From positions 1-14,974 of the forward strand of contig CALFNW010000084.1 in the NCBI GenBank assembly GCA_937902275.1: a DNA stretch of 14,974 bases, given 5' to 3'. The position numbers and the translations under genes are program-made. This DNA comes from UBA4717 sp002404395. Its GTDB lineage: Bacteria; Bacillota; Clostridia; Oscillospirales; CAG-272. The notes below the pieces were generated by a model that saw only the letters and a list, made by a program, of their open reading frames with translations, did not search any database and was not told where the DNA came from. Positions 14,010 through 14,974 of the stretch are shown here, in pieces. How positions within the stretch are numbered: position 1 is the first letter of the stretch; every line of letters begins with the position of its first letter.

Positions 14010-14798
14010 TCAACCGAGCGAGCTTTCGGCATTTCTGAAGCCGCTCGGAGTGAGCCCGTACTCTTTTTTGAAAGCACGGCTGAAATAATACACACTCGAA
14101 AAACCCACTGCTTCCGAGATCTGTGTTACCGTCATATTGCCGTAGCTCAAAAGCTCTGCGGCGCTTCTGAGCCTTGCCGTCATGATATACTTTGCAGGTG
14201 AGCTGCGGTATCTCCGTTCAAAGCTTCTGCGAAAGTAGCCCTCGCTCATACTGCACAACTTTGCAAGCTCGCCGACCGTGATCTCTTTCATATAATTATC
14301 GGAGATATATTTTTCGACCCGTCCGAGTCTTTGACGCAATTCAGAGTTGATATATGCGCTCCGCCCTTTAAGTTGCGCGGCAAGTATTCCGTAAAGCAAT
14401 GAATAACATTCAAGCTTTCCTACATCACTGCCGCTTCTCCAACTGCTCAACATTCGTCTGAATCTCGCTTCACCGTCGGAACAGGCAAGCTTTTCCGTAC
14501 CGCACGACCCCGCACGCTCATCGCCTGTCGAAAAATCAAAGTCCGCAAATATTACCGAATACTCCTCAAGCACATTCATGGTGTAAACGCTGCCGCGCGC
14601 AAGATACAAAAGCTCGCCCGCCTCTGCTCTTTCAACCTTGAAGCCGAAATCATATTCGGTAGCTCCGCTCAGAATACAAACCAGACAGTCGCTGGCTCTG
14701 CCGTCTACTTTTATAAGCTCACCGCCCGGGCAAAGCGTACTTGCGGCAACACGATGTATCTCAGATATTGACGACATTTTTTCAAACGGGACAGCCAT
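14010..14798 (-). CDS. AraC-family transcriptional regulator
   Basis: This is a 262-aa regulator. An N-terminal cupin-like sensor region (about 1-95, with CLVCILSGATEYDF and AGELLYLARGSVYTM) is followed by the standard double helix-turn-helix AraC DNA-binding domain at about 160-256. The domain includes ITVGELAKLCSMSEGYFRRSF and MTVTQISEAVGFSSVYYFSR, then AFKKEYGLTPSGFR. Such regulators usually sense a small molecule, often a sugar, and activate nearby genes. The start is uncertain. The ATG at 14798 has GGAG 11 nt upstream, the ATG at 14819 has only AGAG, and a GTG at 14855 would lie almost at the predicted transcript start. It is followed by the Card1-like gene after 17 nt. An inverted repeat over its own promoter suggests autoregulation. 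Confidence 0.92.
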   Translation of the reverse strand: MAVPFEKMSSISEIHRVAASTLCPGGELIKVDGRASDCLVCILSGATEYDFGFKVERAEAGELLYLARGSVYTMNVLEEYSVIFADFDFSTGDERAGSCGTEKLACSDGEARFRRMLSSWRSGSDVGKLECYSLLYGILAAQLKGRSAYINSELRQRLGRVEKYISDNYMKEITVGELAKLCSMSEGYFRRSFERRYRSSPAKYIMTARLRSAAELLSYGNMTVTQISEAVGFSSVYYFSRAFKKEYGLTPSGFRNAESSLG

Positions 14799-14863
14799 AT
14801 TCAGGTCTTCTCCGATCATAAACAAAACTCTGCGCACTCTTTTCGCTATTTGCACGCATGATT

Positions 14864-14892
14864 ATTATATATCACAAATCCGAATTTTGCAA
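14864..14892 (-). promoter_or_regulatory. Sigma-A promoter of the AraC-Card1-like operon
   Basis: On the minus strand, TTGCAA (14892-14887), a 17-nt spacer and a perfect TATAAT (14869-14864) predict a start near 14857. Confidence 0.8.
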
Positions 14893-14901
14893 GTCGGATT
14901 T
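14876..14901. promoter_or_regulatory. Inverted repeat over the AraC promoter -35 box (candidate operator)
   Basis: AAATCCGA (14876-14883) and TCGGATTT (14894-14901) form perfect 8-bp arms 10 nt apart, centred on the TTGCAA -35 hexamer. Binding there would block or modulate this promoter and could also affect a divergent plus-strand gene. Confidence 0.5.
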
Positions 14902-14967
14902 AACATTCAAGCCTTATACAGTGTAGGATTACAATAGATGTGTTACAGAGAATAAAAAAAGAGTGAC

Positions 14968-14974
14968 GAAAGGA
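14968..14974 (+). promoter_or_regulatory. Shine-Dalgarno site for a gene starting just beyond the window
   Basis: The window ends in GAAAGGA, a good SD, after a 5' region with a weak TACAAT-like -10 (14930-14935). A plus-strand gene divergent from the AraC regulator probably starts within about 10 nt of the right edge. Confidence 0.5.

Overview
The window looks like chromosomal DNA from a low-to-medium GC Gram-positive anaerobe, most likely a Clostridia (Oscillospiraceae-type) gut bacterium. This rests on a HrcA/CIRCE-controlled groESL operon, strong Shine-Dalgarno (SD) sites, sigma-A promoters with 17-bp spacers, and two small families I associate mainly with Clostridia (DUF6472-like and DUF4830-like). 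The species assignment is inference. I see no rRNA, tRNA, CRISPR array, transposase or phage gene.

Layout: (1) 1-1100, plus strand: the last codons of an upstream gene, translationally coupled (ATGA overlap) to a short-chain dehydrogenase, then a 68-aa four-cysteine protein. (2) 1186-2169, minus strand: a lactonase-type beta-propeller protein, whose mRNA leader consists almost entirely of a 121/122-bp tandem repeat. (3) 2580-6902, minus strand: a 1440-aa secreted protein built from four alternating beta-sandwich-like / InlB-type repeat modules. It has a perfect-consensus promoter and a 15-bp perfect hairpin terminator. (4) 7413-9540, plus strand: CIRCE-controlled groES-groEL. (5) 9642-11555, minus strand: a DUF4830-like membrane-anchored protein and an AlsT-type sodium:amino-acid symporter. 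The symporter is preceded by an overlapping 43-codon Cys-containing small ORF inside a repeat-like element. (6) 11982-12599, plus strand: a cytoplasmic SGNH/GDSL hydrolase with a clear promoter but no normally placed SD. (7) 12706-14798, minus strand: an AraC-family regulator followed 17 nt later by an orphan Card1/Can2-like CARF-nuclease (DUF1887-type). A possible divergent gene starts just past the right edge.

Most of the genes are functionally independent. The points most worth attention are the orphan AraC + Card1-like pair without any CRISPR, the repeat-built 5' leader of the lactonase gene, and hairpins with a shared core (A-tract/CTCA...TGAG/T-tract but different outer arms) in all three convergent gene junctions. 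A TCGGCTTCGCCGA hairpin element also sits directly in front of the SD of two unrelated genes. Everything here was read by eye. Family names come from motif recognition, not database searches.
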